Source: Anaeramoeba flamelloides
Lineage: Eukaryota; Metamonada; Anaeramoebidae
Direction: 5' to 3'
DNA length: 64,000 nucleotides
NCBI GenBank assembly: GCA_027625915.1
Contig: JANTQA010000015.1
Coordinates: forward strand, 12,615,001-12,679,000
Part shown: positions 23,301 through 33,562 of the stretch, piece by piece
Position numbering within the stretch: the first letter of the stretch is position 1
Layout of the letters: every line of letters begins with the position of its first letter
The notes under the pieces: generated by a model
The model's database searches: none
What the model saw: only the letters and a program-made list of their open reading frames with translations
What the model was told of the DNA's origin: nothing
Position numbers and translations under genes: made by a program

Positions 23301-26300
23301 ATAAAAAGTAAAAAAAAAACCTTACGTGAAGTGCCTAGGTTTTTTTTACTTTGAGAAATAAACCGAAAATTAAATAAATTTTCTTTTTATTTCTTAAATT
23401 AAAAAAAACTTAACGGCAAATAGGAAGAAATTTTGTTGAATCACCTCTCTTCAATAATAAAAAAATAAATAAATGTTTTCTTTTTTCAAGAAGATTGGCG
23501 AATAAATCCAAACGTCAAATAAGAAAGAAGATATCATTAATAAACTTTTATTCCAACTTTTTTTATAATAATTTTGTAATCAAATTTTAATTTTTTCATT
23601 TTTAATATCTTTATCAAGAATATAATGAACTGATATGTGACTAATGGTATCAAAGAATTTTTTAATATCGATTGTTACTATAAAAAATTCTCTATTTTTA
23701 TCTTTATTTTTTGAGTTTTTTAGTTCAAATAATAAATTTAGAACAGCAATTCTCCTGTATCTAATTTTTTTTGAGACCAAACAGGAAATCTAATACTAAA
23801 TTCCAAGAGTCTTTTATTCCTTTATAAATAAGTTTTTGAAAAATCTCGCTAAAGTATTATTAATTTAGATTTTTCTTTAATTTAAAGGTATTCCTTCATC
23901 TACAGCTTTATCGATAAATCAAACATTTCGTTCTTTAATAAAATTAATTATTCCTTCACTTGGGTTATCAATTTAATGTAAAAATATTTCTTTGAACATT
24001 TTCCAAAAAAAAAAGAAAATATTCTTTTTCATTCTTTTTTTTTGGATTTCCATTTTTTAGAATTGAATTTTATCAAAATATTTAACTGAACTATTTTTTT
24101 GATATTAAAGTTTTTGATGATATCTATTATTAAGTCACGATAAAGTTACAAAAATTGCGATTATTTTTATCAAATCAAGATATATTTTAAAAAATCGCGA
24201 TATTCATTATTATCGCGACAATATGACAAATCGCGATATTCCATAAAATCGTGATAATTATCAAAAAATTGTGATAAATGTCAAAATATCGCAATTAAAA
24301 AGTAATCGCGATATAATAGTTAATGGATTTTTAAGCTAATTGAGCAATATTTTTACAAAGAAATTTTTTTTGATCAAAAAATAGATTAGGTGATTAAAAG
24401 TTATTCTTTGAAAAAACAACAAAAAAGACACTTGATTCAACCAAGGATCAGATCAAAGAGTTTTATTGTATTTTCATTTGATTTGGTTGGCAAACCTATT
24501 GATCCTTTTAGGTCAACAACAATAAGAAACTAAATGATAAATAAATATTTTCTCAGTCAAAATCGTGGTGTTGTAAATTGTGTTGAATAAAAGAGCTTCT
24601 AAAACAACCAATCCTTCACCCTGTTCTTTAAAGAATGTGTTCTTGGGTTAAAACATTTTCTTTATTCTATGAAAGCTGAAGGGGGTTGGATAACTTTTCA
24701 AAAGATTTCACAACAACCTAGCCACATTATCACCAATTATTAAGATTTTTTGTATCATTTGTATAATTGTATTGTCTTCTTCTTCTTCTTTGTGAATCAT
24801 TGTATTGAACAGAAAATACATTTAGAGCTTAGAGATTTTTGTTTAATTGATCACCAATAAGAAGGAAAATTACTCTTTATTCTTTTTGGTTATTTAAATT
24901 AAGAAGGTAATATATCCCTTATTACAAAAAAACAACACATCTATTTTACATTCGAGTATATTGTTGAAATGGGTTATTATTAGTTTGATCAGAAAATTCA
25001 TTTGAGATTTTATAATTGGTTAAAAAAAAAAAAAAAAATGAAAAGAAAATAAATTTTTTAATCCACTACAAACAAACTCATTCCCTTTATAAAAGTTTTC
25101 TGTCTTTCAAAACTTTCAAACACTTGTGGACAATTCACAAGCGTTGTAATCGCTTTTTAACATTTTTAAAGGGTGAAAGCGTTGTAAAAGTCTGATGGGT
25201 TTGTCAAAGTCAAGATATTTTTTTCAAAGCGATTTCAAAAAAATAATTTTTCATTTTTTTGTGATAATTATTTTGATCATGGTAATGTGAAATATCACGA
25301 TTTTATGATTTTTCGTGATAAAGTAGGACTAATCGCGATTTTTTTAATATTATCGCAAATTAATTGTTAATATCATGATAATATATGTTATCATCAAAAC
25401 CTCTATTTTATTAAATCATAAATATTTTCTTAAGAGAAAATATCTTTTATATCCATTAATTTTAACTCTTCAATTTTTTAAAAATAATACTCTTTTATTA
25501 ATTTTATTATTTTTATTTCAGATTTTTTGCTAATTTCTTTACAATAATTAAAAAAAGTATTTTCATAATTTTTCTTATATAAAAATAATTTTTATTGAAG
25601 AATTTCTCTTTTTATTATTAGTTTCTATTATTTTTGATTAAATTCAAATTCAATTATTAATTTGATTTATTGATTTGTACCGTTTTTTTAAATAATTATT
25701 TTTTTTAATTTGATAATTAGTTTATTATCCATAAATAAAATTTTAATTAAATTTCAATAATTCTTCACTTTTCTTTATGAATTATATATATATATTATAC
25801 TACTCTTTTTCTTTACAAAAATAGTTTTTGAAATTGTTTTTATTTAATATTTTATTATCAAAGAATTCGTTAAATTTTCTCTGAAATAAACAAGGATTTT
25901 TAATGATGTTTTTTTTTTAATTTCCCATTTGGAACTGCTAAATTTTATTTTTTATTACATTGTGTTCACTTAATTCGTTATATATAAGTTATATTTAAAA
26001 AAATGTAACTCACCCGAAATAATAAATTGAAAAAAAAAATATTCTTTTGTTTATTCAAGAACAACAAATAATTAAATCAGATTTGTAATTCACTTTTAAT
26101 TCATTATAAGCATATAAAAACCTGATATTTTAAAAAATTAAAAAAATAAAATCAAAAACCTAAAAAAAAAGTGAATCACAATTTTTGAAATGAGCATTAC
26201 GGATTTTTTGATTACTGGGCTTTCACTGAAAAAAGGTTAACAAGAAGATTTTTTACTGATGAATATATGCATTTTAAAAAGTATTATACAAAGTCGAGGT

Positions 26301-28369
26301 TTTCTTAATGTTTATTTGTCTTTCCTAAAATCTTATTTTTTTTTCAACCTGATATTTTTTAAAAAAAATTGAAAAAAAAAGCAAAACAAAATGAGATAGA
26401 AAAAGAAAAAGAAAAAAATTGAAAAACAAAAATTTGAAAAAGTAAAACTCAAATTTGAAGAAATTTGAAAAAATGATTTTGATCTAAAAATTAAAAATTT
26501 ATTTTGAGATGAATATGAGATAAAACCCAACAAAACCTCTTTTAATAACATTATAAAATGAATCAAAATTTTTTAAAAATAGTTTAGTTTTATATTTTTT
26601 TGGTAATTGAATTTTCTTATTTGTTATAAAAAATCAATATTATTATTATTATTTTCACTTGGTTTATTATTATCAATTATTAAAATTTTTTGGTTAATGA
26701 TTTTTTGAATTTCATTTTTATTTAAATTGAAATCAATGTTTCGTACTTTTATATCGATAAAGTAGAAATAAATTTTGCAATTTTTTAGCTAGTTTCATTC
26801 TTGAAATCTTTTTGATTTTTTTAAAATGTAATTCAATTGAAAAAATCGAGGAGATGTTATGAAAGTTGGTATTTGTATAATTAGTAAACCAAGAGAAAAA
26901 AGTTCTAATTTAATTTTTCATTTTTTAATAAGAACCTTACAGGAATAGAGAATAATACAGAACGCATTTTCAAATTATGATCTGGAAAATTATAATGAAA
27001 AATCATTTAGCATAGACATTTTTCATACGTTTAATCGAGAAATTGAATTCTTTTTGTTTTTAAATAAATTACTCAAGAGCAAAATTAAAGAGGAAAAATG
27101 AAAAAAAAAAAAAAAAATGTGAAAAATATGATTAAAAGTATTACTTCCTTTTTTCTTTTTTGAGGTTTTTTTAATTTCGCTTGTCCTGTAAACAGGCATT
27201 TGCTATTCATCCATGCAATATCTAAAATGTTTTTATTTAAAAAAATTGATAGTTTTGATTTTCTTTTTGAAGATTTAAATGATTTCACGGGGCGATAGTG
27301 TCTTTTGATTTCATTCACTGTTTCAAAATTATTGTCGCATATAAAATTATGAAGAGAGCCCGAAGTTGAAAAAATTACGAGTGTTTTGTCTTGCTGTTTT
27401 TGATACCTTTGATAAAAAATTGAAGTAATGGGTACTTCTTTTCTAATTTCTAAATTAATTGTTTTAAACAGAAGATCGATTTGAATGTTATAACGCTGAA
27501 GGAAACTAATTTTGTAAAATTCTCCTTTATTTGTGCCGGCTAAAATATAATTTGTTGGTGTCGACTTCTTTTGGGTTACCTGTGGATACCAACAAACACT
27601 TTCAATTCTTCTTTCCTATGAAGCGATATTTTATAAGATGTTTTTGTTTTTGTTTTTGTTTTTGTTTTTGTTTTGTTTTTGAAAAGATCAAAACAAAATA
27701 AGAGTTCCCAATAATGACTCGGATGAAGAAATTGTTGAAAAATAAAATTCAAAGGGATTTGTTTTGTTTTGTTTTGTTTTGTTTTTTTTCAGTAAAAATT
27801 AATTAATGATATTACACTGATTTTTAACATTATGGATTTTTGTTTTGAGAGGCATAAATAATAATTCGTTTTATTCTTCAAAGACACTATAACGTGGTTT
27901 CCACTTGGATCAAGAAATAATTTCCTTACGGAAACTCGTTCATTTTTTTTGTCGATGATTATTTCTTTAAGAATTTTGTTGGTGTTGCGAAAGAAGAAGA
28001 AGAAGAAAAAAAAAAAGAAAAAAAAATTGTTTGTTTTGTATTTGAACACATTATTTGTTTGGGATTAAACAGCAAATCAGAGAAATTACCATTTACCAAG
28101 GAGACATTGTTTAAGTCGATCCATTTAATGGGGCCTCTTGTTTCAGCAATAACAACAATATTATTTGCAGATTGAACAGAACGAATTTCTGTTTTTGATT
28201 TATAAAAAAGTTTCTGGAAATTGAAAATTGGTTTTTTAGGGGTTTGTTTATTATTCTTATCCAATTCTAAATGTTCCCTTGATAGCGTAAGAAGTTTATA
28301 TTCAGAGTGTTCAAAATAAGTTGGTGGATCTATCGGCTTTACCCATGAATAAAGACGTTGACTTTGCAT
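20356..28369 (-). CDS. VPS18: VPS18 (CORVET/HOPS core subunit), four exons
   Basis: Exons worked out from splice sites: 28369-28090, 27964-27816, 27615-27145 and 22710-20356, with introns of 125, 200 and 4434 bp. All phases agree, giving 1084 residues. VPS18 (Pep3/Dor) is a core subunit of the HOPS and CORVET tethers on late endosomes and the lysosome or vacuole. The N-terminal part holds the family motif VRKLFLDPSGNHVIVSL, then RRIESVCWYPQ and ILAGTNKGEFYKI, which are Pep3/Vps18 beta-propeller blades. The start of exon 4 adds PVPITFTNTKHHYIYLF and NRFLAIQKL, the usual end of the propeller. Alpha-solenoid repeats follow. A C-terminal RING-like site reads CQICGKNILG...FPCEHIFHKKC with a distant CLRCG; between them is a K/N/D-rich insert. 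The open frame extends upstream of the first Met-like codon of exon 4, so that exon is not a separate gene. Human VPS18 is about 970 residues. Confidence 0.9.
22850..23480. repeat. Family C hairpin array, locus 2, with shared flanks
   Basis: The hairpin core is 23036-23415: alternating type A (CCTAGGTTTGTTTTAATTTT ... AAATTAAAAAAAACCTAACG) and type B (TTTTCCAGAATTCGAAAGAA ... TTTTAAATTCTGGAAAA) palindromes, each joined by CCTAACGGCAC or its complement GTGCCGTAGAGTGCC. The flanks, AAAGAAAAGATATCCTATTA with AATTTAGAGTTGCAGAAAGT on the left and CTTCAATAATAAA on the right, recur at locus 3 (about 56820-57480), so the repeat is larger than the hairpins. It lies in the VPS18 intron. Confidence 0.75.
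23580..24000 (-). mobile_element. LINE-like reverse transcriptase relic
   Basis: One open stretch (23580-23780, minus) reads RYRRIAVLNLLFELKNSKN and FFIVTIDIKKFFDTISH. The 'VTIDIKKFFD' block with the first catalytic Asp, followed by '.IS(H)', is typical of the A motif of LINE or group-II-type reverse transcriptases, and the preceding R.R.....N.L..L fits the block before it. Upstream, frames at 23800-24000 read like the preceding fingers region but are interrupted. It is a decayed fragment inside the VPS18 intron, in the same orientation as the gene. Confidence 0.55.
24108..25402. mobile_element. 1.3 kb element with long TIRs made of ATCGCGAT-like motifs
   Basis: The left end (GTTTTTGATGATATCTATTA) and right end (TGTTATCATCAAAACC) are inverted copies. 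Each ~150-200 bp end is filled with spaced variants of ATCGCGATA (for example at about 24194, 24230 and 24305 on the left, 25331 on the right), roughly every 17-20 bases: about ten in the left end and seven in the right. The middle (about 24310-25260) is richer in mixed sequence but holds no ORF. It looks like a non-autonomous DNA transposon with subterminal transposase-binding repeats. Family unknown. Confidence 0.55.
26290..26520. repeat. Short dispersed repeat shared with 18900-19090
   Basis: Shares TTCTTAATGTTTATTT at one end and ATGATTTTGATCTAAAAATT plus ATTTTATTTTGAG at the other with the insert at about 18915-19090. The middle differs by A/T-run content. Nature unknown; only two copies were seen. 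Confidence 0.4.
27616..27815 (-). other. VPS18 intron 2 with (TTTTTG)n and (TTTTG)n microsatellites
   Basis: A 200 bp intron bounded by AGT then GTAATA on the donor side and CATAG on the acceptor side, phase 0. It includes a (TTTTTG)n tract near 27640-27680 and a (TTTTG)n tract near 27758-27787 on the plus strand. Similar donors (GTAATA, GTAATT) occur in the other VPS18 introns. Confidence 0.7.
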
Positions 28370-28884
28370 ATTAAGATTTTTGAAAAAAATGATTAGAATC
28401 CTTTTGAAAAAGTTTTTTGGTATTCTCCTTCAGTTTCAACGTATGAATTGGGTTATTTAAAACGGATGGTATCTATCAACCAAGTATTTTTCTCTTTGTT
28501 TATAAAATTTAAGGTGCTTGTAACATTCAATAAAAAGTGGTTTGTAAAAGAAAAAGTAAACTCAATTGATTTTTTTACAACCTTTTGAAATGAAAAAATG
28601 AGATGAAAATATGATTTCTCTTCTATTGTTTGTTGCAAAATAAATGGAACAAAATTTTCATTCAGCTTTTCACAAAAAAAGATTTTATCGATCTGGGAAT
28701 ATTTCAATTTTTAATTCTTAAAAGAAGCTTAAATTATTAATTTCCATTTAAGAATTGGGAATTTAGATAATTTGTTTTGTTTCTTTGATAGATTTTTTTG
28801 GAAAGCTGAATGATAATTTAATAGTTTTATTTTACAAGTCACAGTATAAGTCTCACTTTACAATCTTTTATTAATAAACTCTAT
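28370..28884. other. Upstream flank of VPS18
   Basis: Should contain the VPS18 promoter on the minus strand. An open minus frame at 28453-28707 (84 codons, no ATG, in-frame stop just upstream) reads ILQQTIEEKSYFHLIFSFQK and FTFSFTNHFLLNV. It might be an exon of an unrecognised gene, but I cannot connect it to anything. Confidence 0.3.
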
Positions 28885-29410
28885 TTCAAAATCATTGGCC
28901 CATTAAAAATCAAATTTTAAAGAAAATTATTTTTAATAATTGAAGTTATCTGTTATAATTAAAATTTCTATTTTAATCTTCAGTTCTATACTCAAGAGAT
29001 ATTTATTTTTCCTCTAAAAATAAAATAAAAAAAAGTCAAAAAAAAACAATTAAAAAAAATTGGTTCATTTATTTTGAAATAACCATTACATAGAAAATAG
29101 AAATTTTAAATAATTAATAACACCAAATTTATGGAATCTCCTTCCATTTGAATAACAAAATATAATCTCTTTTTCATCTTTGAAATCAATTTTTTCATTA
29201 ATTCATCTGTTATTTCTTTCCAAATTTTCATTTTCATTTTCCATTTTAAGAAAACACTATGGAAAAAATAAAAAAGAGAAAAAATGATTTATTGACAAAC
29301 TTTTCGCTGTGAGGGGAAAAACTTCAAAACTATACAAATACAATTCAAAATTCAAATGTAACATGGGCCATCTATTATAAAATTTAGTTTATAAATTATT
29401 GGTGTTTTTT
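28885..29410 (+). repeat. Family D repeat, copy 1
   Basis: Reverse-complement alignment with 50385-50930: shared words include CAAAATATAATCTCTTTTTC, AATTCATCTGTT..TTCTTTCCAA, TTTTCATTTTCCATTTTA, CTTTTCGCTGTGAGGGGAAAA, CAATTCAAAATTCAAATG and the edge CCATTAAAAATCAAATTTTA. It is about 530 bp long with no ORF; class unknown. A third, half-length copy is split by the LINE at 33563-34622. Confidence 0.65.
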
Positions 29411-29490
29411 ACATTATCCATTTTTCACTTTTTTGAAATTGATAAAATGATTAACATTTAATGATTCTCCTTAATAAAAAAAAAATATTC

Positions 29491-30244
29491 TTTTAACAGG
29501 TTAGCATATCATAAGGAGAAGTCTAAGATCAAAGTGTGTTGATATTGTGTGGAAATTACATTAGTACATCATGGTCCAAATTTCTCTAACAATCCATTAG
29601 TAAAATAGTACTATTTGTTGATACTCATGAATCAAAAAGATCTATGTATTAAATAAAAACCAAGAATTTCGGAAAAAAAATTTCATTTTACCACAAATTT
29701 AAAGGCTCAATTATCAATATTCAGACTCCAAAGTTGCAAAATATTTTTCTTAAATATGTGGCCAATTCTAGATTTGTTTGAAAAAAATTCCGTTTTTTTA
29801 AAAACATTAAATAATTAATGAATAAATTCTTTAGAATAATTATTTCGGAAATAATGGAAATAAATGGATGTTACAATTAGTTTTAATAAACGGAAATGTA
29901 AGTAATCATTCTTTGGGGTTTATGTTGATAATTATTGAGTTAATCTTTGAAATTAAAAAAATAGTTTCTTTATTAGAAGTTCTAAATATGAATTATTAAA
30001 TAGAGGAATATTATTATTTAGATTTTCTATTTTTTGGGTTTGAAAAGGAATTAAAAAAAAAAATTACAAAAATGAAAAATTTTTAATTGTGATCTTTATT
30101 AGTAAAAATCTAAAAATTTCTAGTTCAAAAATATTTAAAATAGTTTTTTTTGAGTTATTTGAGCCGAGAACACTCATACCATTTACAACCAATTACAATT
30201 TATTTTAGTTTCAGATGAATATATGGTTATACTTATCCCTTAAG
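29491..30244 (+). repeat. Family A repeat, copy 2
   Basis: About 755 bp. Aligns along its length with 47344-48102: TTTCTCTAACAATCCATTAG, AAAATAGTACTATTTG, TTATCAATATTCAGACTCC, TGATAATTATTGAGTTAATC. The right end ACTTATCCCTTAA and the degenerate left end TTTTAACAGGTTAGC are inverted versions of the TTYAAGGGATTAG family end. No coding frame; looks like a non-autonomous DNA element. Confidence 0.65.
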
Positions 30245-32176
30245 AAGAAATATTTTATTTTATGTGGAGGGAGGGTCTAATAGAAATTACTTTAATAATT
30301 AAACCATTCAATTTTGTCATAATTTAACTCAAAATAAACATTGTTTCAAAAAAATTATAATAATTTATTAAAAATTAAAAAATAAAAATTATATAATCAT
30401 AAATACTTTTTTAAAAATTATGAAAAGTGTTCTATTATGAAAACGGGGGGTATTTTTGAGAATCCAAACTTTTTAAAAAAAAATTAAGTATTAAAAAAAA
30501 CTGACTATTCCTTTAAATTTGAGGTAGAGGTTAGATTGGGAAGAAAATTACATGAAAAAAAAAAAAAATTCATCACTTTGTTTTAATCGAAAACTGAAAA
30601 AAAGTTTTTATTCTGACAAAATCGTAAAAAAAAAATCTTACACAATTTTTAAAAATTGCTGTTTAAAAATGTTTTTTTGAGTGTTGTGAATACTATCTCA
30701 ATTTGGTATTGTTTGGTTTGAAACGGTTTTGGAATTAAGTATATTAATTAATAAAGAAATAACAAGAAAAAATTATGTAATTATAATAAAACTGCTATCT
30801 TTTACCTTTTCAAAAAGATTTATTAACCTTTGTTTTGTGAAAAAAAAAAAACTTTGTGCATATAGTTGTTTAAAATTTGAAGATTTATATCTCAAGGATA
30901 TATCAGTGATCAGTTTTTATAAAAATTTTAAATTATATAATTATTTACAAGTGATTTAAAACAGAGTTTATTAAAATTGATTACGAATGAATATTTTTTG
31001 TTTTAAGATTTTATATTAGATCTACAAATTTGTTTTTAATTATTTGATTTTCATTCAAACAAATTTATCTTTAAAAATAAAAACTCCTCTGATAAAAATT
31101 TTACTTTATCTTATTTTACAACAATTGGAAAGTTTAAGTGAAGAGAGTGCCCCTAAAAATGTTTTGTTTTAGGCTTATTTGATCTTTGCTGTTCGATTCA
31201 ACAAAGGTGTTTTGCTACTGTATTTTTAACAATAAATTTACGATTACAGTCGTTTTATAAAAGTGAGGGATTTTTTTTTTTTTTAGATATTGCCAGAATT
31301 TAAACTTTTTTCAATTTTTCTATTTTTTATAAAGTATAGTCTTTTTTCACAAAAAGGATGTGATTTTCTTCACACCCAAACCTCTTTCCCACATTTAAAA
31401 GTTAATCCCTCACTTTTTTTAACCAGAAAATTTGTAAAAGATTTTATACTGATAAATTCAAATAAATATCTGAAAATTTTCACTTCATTTTCCATTTTAC
31501 AAATTATTTTACACAAGCTTTGTAGAAAGCATTTTATTCTTTTAAATGTTAAATAAACTTTGTAAAATTGGTTGTGCTTCAAAAGGTCCATTCTCTTGAG
31601 TTTTTTTTAAAAGTTGAGAAATGAGATTACAAAATGGGAAATTGAACTCAAAATTTTATTAAATATATTTGAATTTATCAGTATAATACTTATTTTTTCA
31701 AAAAGGCTGTAACATAAAAACACCGAATTTTCCAAAAATTAACGATATTCTGCAAGATCTACCCCGTTCCCAATTGAACAACATTTAAGTTTTGTGGGTG
31801 TAATTCAGAAATGGTGTTCAAATGAATTAGTAGATTATTTTTATTCTAAAACCAAAGAGAAAAAGCCTTGAAATCGGATTTTTACTGAATTTTCTTTTTT
31901 TTTTGAAAAATGAGCAAAATTTATTAAATTTTAGAACCAGAAGATAATAGTCCAAATTAAGCCGTTACCAACGAAAGTAAAGTATACAAAAAAATGAAGG
32001 AATAAAGAAAACAGTAGAAGAATAATTTTTCTTTTTATTTGGACTTTTCTCCAAATAAAAACAAAATGCTATTCTTTATTTTTGTTTTTTTTTTTTTTTA
32101 GGTATAAAAAAAAAAGCCAAATAATAAAAATAGGTGCAGGTTTTAAAAAAGAAAATACACTTAGTGGTTGGTATCA
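30245..32176. other. Intergenic, AT-rich
   Basis: About 1.9 kb with poly-A/T runs and no recognised gene. Overlapping ORFs on both strands at 31290-31591 are open but lack domains; the minus frame starts MDLLKHNQFYKVYLTFKRIK with a true ATG. I treat them as unproven. The right end precedes RPAIN's stop and should hold its 3' UTR. Confidence 0.35.
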
Positions 32177-32671
32177 TTAATGAATTTGAGATTCCTCTGG
32201 GAAAAGGTTTGTTAAATATTCGATTTCCTTTTGTTGGTATTGTTCATAGTCATAAATCAATTGTTCGATTTGTTCCAATTCTTCCTCTTTCGTTTCTTGA
32301 AGAAGCTGTTCTTCAATTGCAATCATGATATCCAAATATTCTTCTTCATTCAAAAAAAAGTCATTTTGTTGTTCGTTATTTGGCTGAAACAAAGGATCTT
32401 GTGAATTTTCGAGTTCGCTTTGGATTAATTCTTGGAAAATTTTTCTTTTATGGATTCCTGTTTCTTGGTTCTTGATTTCTCTCGTGGGTAACAATAGGCA
32501 CATGTTATTTCCTATTTCGTCATTCTGTAAAGATTCCATTTGCTTCTCTCTTAGCGCTGTTAATAATCTTGCCCTTTCGTCTTGCACTCTTGTTGTGCAT
32601 TTTTTAATAAGCAGATCCTTCCAAACACTTTTTTTTGTTCGTTTTTGTAATGAAACACGAGACAAACACAT
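32177..32671 (-). CDS. RPAIN: RPAIN homologue (RPA-interacting protein), N-terminal and middle regions
   Basis: 164 residues; ATG at 32671-32669, TAA at the other end. The N-terminal block KKSVWKDLLIKKCTTRVQDE with ARLLTALREKQ matches the family's W+..L+.+C..R....RA+LL...R motif, which binds importin beta in the animal protein. The region NEEEYLDIMIAIEEQLLQET followed by EQLIYDYEQYQQKEIEYL matches the family's central acidic helix pattern (Y..IM..+E..L...L.......Y). RPAIN carries replication protein A into the nucleus. The C-terminal Zn-binding domain of animal RPAIN is absent from this ORF; it may be lost or in an unseen exon. A weak acceptor-like CAAAACAG lies just upstream of the ATG, so an earlier exon is possible. 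Confidence 0.7.
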   Translation of the reverse strand: MCLSRVSLQKRTKKSVWKDLLIKKCTTRVQDERARLLTALREKQMESLQNDEIGNNMCLLLPTREIKNQETGIHKRKIFQELIQSELENSQDPLFQPNNEQQNDFFLNEEEYLDIMIAIEEQLLQETKEEELEQIEQLIYDYEQYQQKEIEYLTNLFPEESQIH

Positions 32672-33424
32672 GTCCTCAGCTGTTTTGAATTTTGAAAAGA
32701 AAAAAATTGTGAAAAGGAAACTTTAAAAAAAATAACTTTTCAAACATTTTGCTTATTTAACTTTTTAAAATAACGTATAGTTTTAATATTTCTTTAAAGT
32801 TCCTTTTATTCCTGTGAAAATTGTTTTGAGAAGAACATTTTGTTCTTTTCTTGTACTCACTTTCAGTTTATTTTTGAAGAAATATTGAATTCTTTTTGTT
32901 TCATAACTCTAAACACTACTGTTGGCATAATAAAGCGTTACGAAAAGTTTAATCCTGTGTTTCAAAATCAAAAGTGTGATTTTTTATGATAGAAGACCTT
33001 TTCATCAACTGATAAAAGAAATCGAAAATAAACCAAAAGTAAATATTGTGAATTGGTTATTTCAAGGCTATTATTTAAAAAGAAATTCTAAAAATGAAGG
33101 AGCAAATAAGAAAATTTATTCTAAAAAAATTGAGTAAATTATTGAGAACATTTTCTATCATTCAAAAATTCAAAAAAATCAAAAAAACTGAAAAATAACA
33201 AAATATTTTCAACTAATTTCATTCATAATTTAAAATTTATTGAAAAATCCCAAGGAGTTTACTTTCAAAATTGGTTTGAATTTAGGTATACTATTGGGTA
33301 GTTAATTGTTTGTTGAGTTGGAACAAGAAGAAAACAAAACACGGATTATATTTTGAAACACATATTATTGGCTTGTTGTGAACACATTTTTTTTTAACAC
33401 TGTAGATTATTAAGTTGTCTCTAT
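32672..33424. other. Intergenic, with a short protein-like stretch
   Basis: Contains the presumed RPAIN promoter. A plus-strand frame near 32980-33136 reads YDRRPFHQLIKEIENKPKVN and NWLFQGYYLKRNSKNEGANK, ending in TAG/TGA-free sequence up to a TAA. It looks like real former coding sequence, perhaps of a transposon, but the family is unknown. Confidence 0.3.
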
Positions 33425-33562
33425 TTATTTTTTGGAAACCAAATTTCATAATAAATAACCCAATTTTTATTTATTTATATTTTTTTTACTTTATTTTATT
33501 TTTAGATGAAAAACAAATATTTCTAGAGTATAAAACTGAATATTAAAATAGTAATTTTTTTA

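Larger units (their letters stand above)
22711..27144 (-). other. Giant VPS18 intron (4.4 kb) packed with repeats
   Basis: On the minus strand the donor is GGAA then GTAATA at 27144 and the acceptor TTTAATAG ends at 22711; both neighbouring exons are in phase 0, so the join keeps the VPS18 frame. The intron holds a family C hairpin array (23036-23415), a reverse-transcriptase relic (23580-24000), a 1.3 kb TIR element with ATCGCGAT motifs (about 24108-25402), and a segment shared with 18900-19090 near 26290-26520. The other two VPS18 introns are only 125 and 200 bp. Splicing across it is inferred, not observed. Confidence 0.75.

Noticed and set aside
24580-25200. Less AT-rich stretch in the VPS18 intron considered as a structured ncRNA or snRNA
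   Set aside because: No tRNA cloverleaf, Sm-site context or known snRNA motif could be recognised; it sits in the middle of a TIR element.
22711-28369. Reading the minus-strand pieces at 27-28 kb as separate small genes
   Set aside because: They carry consecutive VPS18 propeller motifs and join in phase with each other and with the large exon, so one gene explains them.
28453-28707. Open 84-codon minus frame just upstream of VPS18
   Set aside because: It has no ATG, an in-frame stop lies just upstream, and no in-phase acceptor was found. It may be chance.
31290-31591. Overlapping ORFs on both strands near 31.3-31.6 kb
   Set aside because: The minus frame starts with a real ATG, but the product is unrecognised and the opposite strand is equally open, so coding status cannot be argued.
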